Assembly: GCF_000317435.1 (NCBI RefSeq)
Contig: NC_019751.1
Location: forward strand, 3,472,001 to 3,536,000
Direction of reading: 5' to 3'
Origin: Calothrix sp. PCC 6303
GTDB lineage: Bacteria; Cyanobacteriota; Cyanobacteriia; Cyanobacteriales; Nostocaceae
Length of the DNA: 64,000 nucleotides
Shown: piece by piece, positions 63,158 to 64,000 of the stretch
How positions within the stretch are numbered: position 1 is the stretch's first letter
How the letters are laid out: each line of letters begins with the position of its first letter
Made by a program: the position numbers and the translations under genes
The notes under the pieces: model-generated
The model's database searches: none
What the model saw: the letters and a program-made list of their open reading frames with translations, nothing else
What the model was told of the DNA's origin: nothing

Positions 63158-64000
63158 ATGAATACAACTTCATTAGATAGCTTTAAAAAAGAAATCAATC
63201 AGGTACGAGAATATATTAAGCATATTCAAGATGTGGATAATATAGTTAATTATACTGTATCAGAGGCTGATAACGAAGAAATTAAAGCCTTGTTAAATAC
63301 ATTAAAAGAGCATCATAGAATTTTTAGAACAGATAAAAAGATATTTGAATATAAAGCATCTATTATTTCACTTTATGGCTTGTTAGAAAAATATGTAGAA
63401 AATTGGATCAAAGAATATCTTACAGCCCTTTCAGGCTTAGTCCTAGAATATGATAAGATACATGAGAAAATTAGAAATAATCATTTTGAACTTTCTGTAA
63501 AGCTAATAAGTTCTATAGTAAGTAGAGAAATTGCTAAATATCAGCATCTTACAAAAGAACAAGTTTTAAAAGAGCTAAATGAATGTATCGTAAATACTGC
63601 AAATTATAAATTCAACACAGAAGCTTTTGTTCTTTCATCAGGTAATTTGAAGCATAAGCAAATTGTAAAACTATTTGAGCTTATAAATGTGAGCTTGAAC
63701 GAAGTATTAAAGAAAAATGAAACATTAATTCAATATTTTAAGGATGATAGGGGAATTACAAATATTTCCAATACCAATACAGATATTTTATACAATACAA
63801 TCAATGATCTAGTTGAAAGAAGAAATCAGATAGCCCACGGTTCAGAGATATTAGATATTTTAAACATATCTGAATTAGAATCTTATATCCAATTTTTAGA
63901 AAAATATTGCCAAGCTGTATTTGAAATATTAGCTGAAGAATTTATTAAACAAGAATCAATATACACATTTCAAAAAATCGAAAAAGTAATTAAAATTTTT
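63158..64000 (+). CDS. HEPN-domain RNase-like protein (3' partial)
   Basis: Open from ATG 63158 to the right edge, so at least 281 aa and C-terminally truncated. The HEPN Rx4-6H signature is R222-NQIA-H227 (VERRNQIAHG). An upstream helical region (IISLYGLLEKYVENWIKEYL) fits the MAE_28990/MAE_18760-like HEPN family I recall from cyanobacteria. HEPN proteins are metal-independent RNases in toxin-antitoxin and abortive-infection modules. It is coupled to the DUF262 gene. Confidence 0.85.
   Translation, partial: MNTTSLDSFKKEINQVREYIKHIQDVDNIVNYTVSEADNEEIKALLNTLKEHHRIFRTDKKIFEYKASIISLYGLLEKYVENWIKEYLTALSGLVLEYDKIHEKIRNNHFELSVKLISSIVSREIAKYQHLTKEQVLKELNECIVNTANYKFNTEAFVLSSGNLKHKQIVKLFELINVSLNEVLKKNETLIQYFKDDRGITNISNTNTDILYNTINDLVERRNQIAHGSEILDILNISELESYIQFLEKYCQAVFEILAEEFIKQESIYTFQKIEKVIKIF

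Overview
The window reads as chromosomal DNA of a filamentous, probably heterocyst-forming cyanobacterium (Nostocales-like). The palindrome GCGATCGC (HIP1) recurs throughout. The gene content is cyanobacterial: PAM68 next to rpsO, a FurA with the Anabaena-type cysteine layout, KGK-domain proteins, a DICT-domain sensor kinase, a CobN-type chelatase, and many large STAND/NACHT, CHAT and kinase signalling proteins. Intergenic DNA carries the short tandem repeats (CAGTTACCAGTTAT-like, CCCCTGC-like, GAGTAATGAGTAAT-like) and palindromic repeats usual in these genomes. No rRNA, tRNA or CRISPR array was found.

Layout. 1-4.3 kb: the 3' part of a NACHT protein with long GxxxG membrane arrays, then a secreted-HEAT/membrane/NTPase protein. 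4.3-13.6 kb: ordinary metabolic and envelope genes (adenosine-deaminase-like enzyme, peroxiredoxin, LCP ligase, mannose-1-phosphate guanylyltransferase, UbiB-type kinase, DUF1517 protein, lipoprotein), ending in a SecD-like lipoprotein that lacks the SecD membrane domain. 13.9-18 kb: a dynamin-like GTPase, duplicated 75-bp repeats, two tandem KGK proteins and a small HNH protein. 18-22.2 kb: housekeeping (DAHP synthase, PAM68-rpsO, transaldolase) separated by two repeat-rich or structured spacers. 22.6-28.7 kb: CHAT protein, arsenosugar radical-SAM protein ArsS, DICT kinase without the phospho-acceptor His, MurE, glutaredoxin-like protein. 29-30.4 kb: a TnpB-only IS605-family element with terminal hairpins. 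30.6-43.2 kb: STAND NTPase with an ASH-like domain, ABC exporter, hydrolase, FAD oxidase, orphan ABC permease, GHL10 glycosidase-like protein, divergent alkaline phosphatase, MltA. 43.3-45.8 kb: a complete-looking group II intron with RT/maturase/HNH ORF next to a truncated acyltransferase gene. 46.5-48.7 kb: furA convergent with a peptidoglycan-binding protein gene, an arrangement that in Anabaena produces a furA antisense RNA. 48.8-53 kb: CobN with several in-frame low-complexity insertions. 53-58.7 kb: two sensor kinases, a 77-bp duplicated kinase fragment, and a PilB/GspE N-domain protein without ATPase. 58.8-61.8 kb: secDF operon. 61.9-64 kb: a DUF262 protein followed 15 bp later by a HEPN protein cut by the window edge, the best candidate defence/toxin module here.

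How it fits together: the core is envelope building and export (LCP, MurE, MltA, SecDF, ABC exporter), cofactor and iron biology (CobN, FurA), and signalling. Interspersed are NTPase/protease/nuclease-type modules (NACHT, HEAT-NTPase, CHAT, STAND-ASH, KGK-HNH, DUF262-HEPN) typical of cyanobacterial conflict or programmed-response systems. The least explained items are the DUF262-HEPN pair, the NACHT glycine-zipper arrays, the SecD-like lipoprotein, and several structured intergenic elements.
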